A DNA stretch of 64,000 bases. It comes from Planctomycetota bacterium. GTDB lineage: Bacteria; Planctomycetota; Phycisphaerae; Phycisphaerales; UBA5793. The stretch covers positions 248,001 to 312,000 of the forward strand of contig JABFGK010000002.1 in assembly GCA_013112555.1 (NCBI GenBank), in the 5' to 3' direction. Both the position numbers and the translations under genes were made by a program. Shown here in pieces: positions 63,512 to 64,000 of this stretch (positions are counted from its first letter, which is position 1; each line of letters starts with the position of its first letter). The notes beneath the pieces were generated by a model. It worked only from the letters and a program-made list of their open reading frames with translations, was not told where the DNA came from and did not search any database.

Positions 63512-64000
63512 CTACTTGGCGCACTCAACGGCATGAGGCGGGTAGAAGTCGGACACGGTGTCAATGGTCCGATGGTGAATCAGCACCCGGTATCCGAAGC
63601 AGGCCAACTCCTCAGCCCGAGCAACCCAGTCCGGCTGCTCCCAGGCCGAGTCCTCCTCCTTCAACTGGCACCAGATCTCGTTGCCGGGAATCAGATACCG
63701 GGCCAGTGCGTGGTACTGGTCCACATGAATCTGCGTGCCCCCCGACTGGTAGTACGATGGCAGGTAGCTCGGTACATACAAGTGGAGAATGTCACAGGAC
63801 ATCGGCTCAGCCACGATGAGGGGATCATCCAGGCCATAGACAGCGGCTTCTTCACGAAGTCGCTCGATCCAGGGCAGCGCCTCCCAGAGGTGGAGTTCGG
63901 TAAACGCATCCAACCCCAGGCCCACCGCCCCGCGATCCAGGGCGAGTTTCCATTCCTGCAACATGATGTAGGACTGGATCGGATCGTTTGGATCAAACGG
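63512..64000 (-). CDS. Unidentified protein, truncated by the window edge
   Basis: The frame stays open to base 64000 on the minus strand (reading PFDPNDPIQSYIMLQEWKLA before continuing), so the 5' end lies outside the window and at least 162 residues are seen. The visible part alternates helices and strands (GAVGLGLDAFTELHLWEALP; DPLIVAEPMSCDILHLYVPS; FGYRVLIHHRTIDTVSDFYP), compatible with the end of a TIM-barrel enzyme such as a glycoside hydrolase, but no catalytic motif can be assigned. It converges on rpsA. Stop codon at 63512-63514. Confidence 0.65.
   Translation of the reverse strand, partial: PFDPNDPIQSYIMLQEWKLALDRGAVGLGLDAFTELHLWEALPWIERLREEAAVYGLDDPLIVAEPMSCDILHLYVPSYLPSYYQSGGTQIHVDQYHALARYLIPGNEIWCQLKEEDSAWEQPDWVARAEELACFGYRVLIHHRTIDTVSDFYPPHAVECAK

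Overview
The window is about 60% GC with densely packed genes on both strands. It reads as one contiguous chromosomal segment of a Gram-negative-type bacterium, most likely a planctomycete of the Phycisphaerae kind. That placement is inference. It rests on a large H-X9-DG-like pseudopilin, a Ser/Thr kinase with DMG in place of DFG, futalosine-pathway menaquinone synthesis (MqnB), ECF-type sigma factors, and several secreted proteins ending in one shared domain. There is no rRNA, CRISPR array, phage gene or transposase. One tRNA gene (Arg, anticodon UCG) is present.

Layout. 1-2.9 kb: an ECF-like sigma factor, a mosaic hairpin repeat and a secreted coiled-coil protein. 3-7 kb: two overlapping ABC exporter half-transporters, the second broken by a one-base frameshift. 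7-11.2 kb (minus): a family 9 glycosyltransferase, a TrkA/TrkH-type K+ uptake pair and a methyltransferase. 11.3-14 kb: a YyaL-type thioredoxin-fold lipoprotein with a DsbD-like tail. 14.3-16.7 kb (minus): the threonine-degradation pair tdh-kbl. 17-26 kb: three secreted proteins (TolB-like propeller, unknown, FG-GAP propeller), an orphan NtrC-type regulator, and a membrane protein flanked by near-identical repeat modules. 26.4-30 kb: metH. 30.7-35.6 kb: a fourth secreted protein with the shared tail, an orphan OppF, an M42-type peptidase and a membrane-anchored kinase. 35.7-41.6 kb (minus): a 1542-residue repetitive secreted protein and a pseudopilin. 42-44.5 kb (minus): a sulfotransferase and an MmgE/PrpD protein, followed by tRNA-Arg. 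44.9-48 kb: two translationally coupled membrane SpoIIE/RsbU phosphatases. 48-51.4 kb: mqnB coupled to a TraB-like protein carrying an inserted GspG domain, then a divergent CaCA-like exchanger. 51.4-56 kb: recJ, then an ECF sigma / putative anti-sigma / secreted protein run. 56.6-61.3 kb: an RND efflux pair behind a palindromic promoter. 61.5-63.4 kb: ribosomal protein S1. The right edge cuts an unidentified gene.

Themes. Much of the window serves the cell envelope: exporters, K+ uptake, efflux, sulfotransfer and secreted beta-rich proteins. Regulation is mostly by ECF sigma factors, a Ser/Thr kinase and PP2C phosphatases. Short GC-rich hairpin repeats lie close to the 3' ends of several genes. 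The observations I rate highest are the shared C-terminal domain of four unrelated secreted proteins, the GspG domain inside a TraB-like protein, and the paired repeat modules around the 22.7-24.0 kb gene, whose stop codon lies inside one of them. I found no complete new defence or mobile system.
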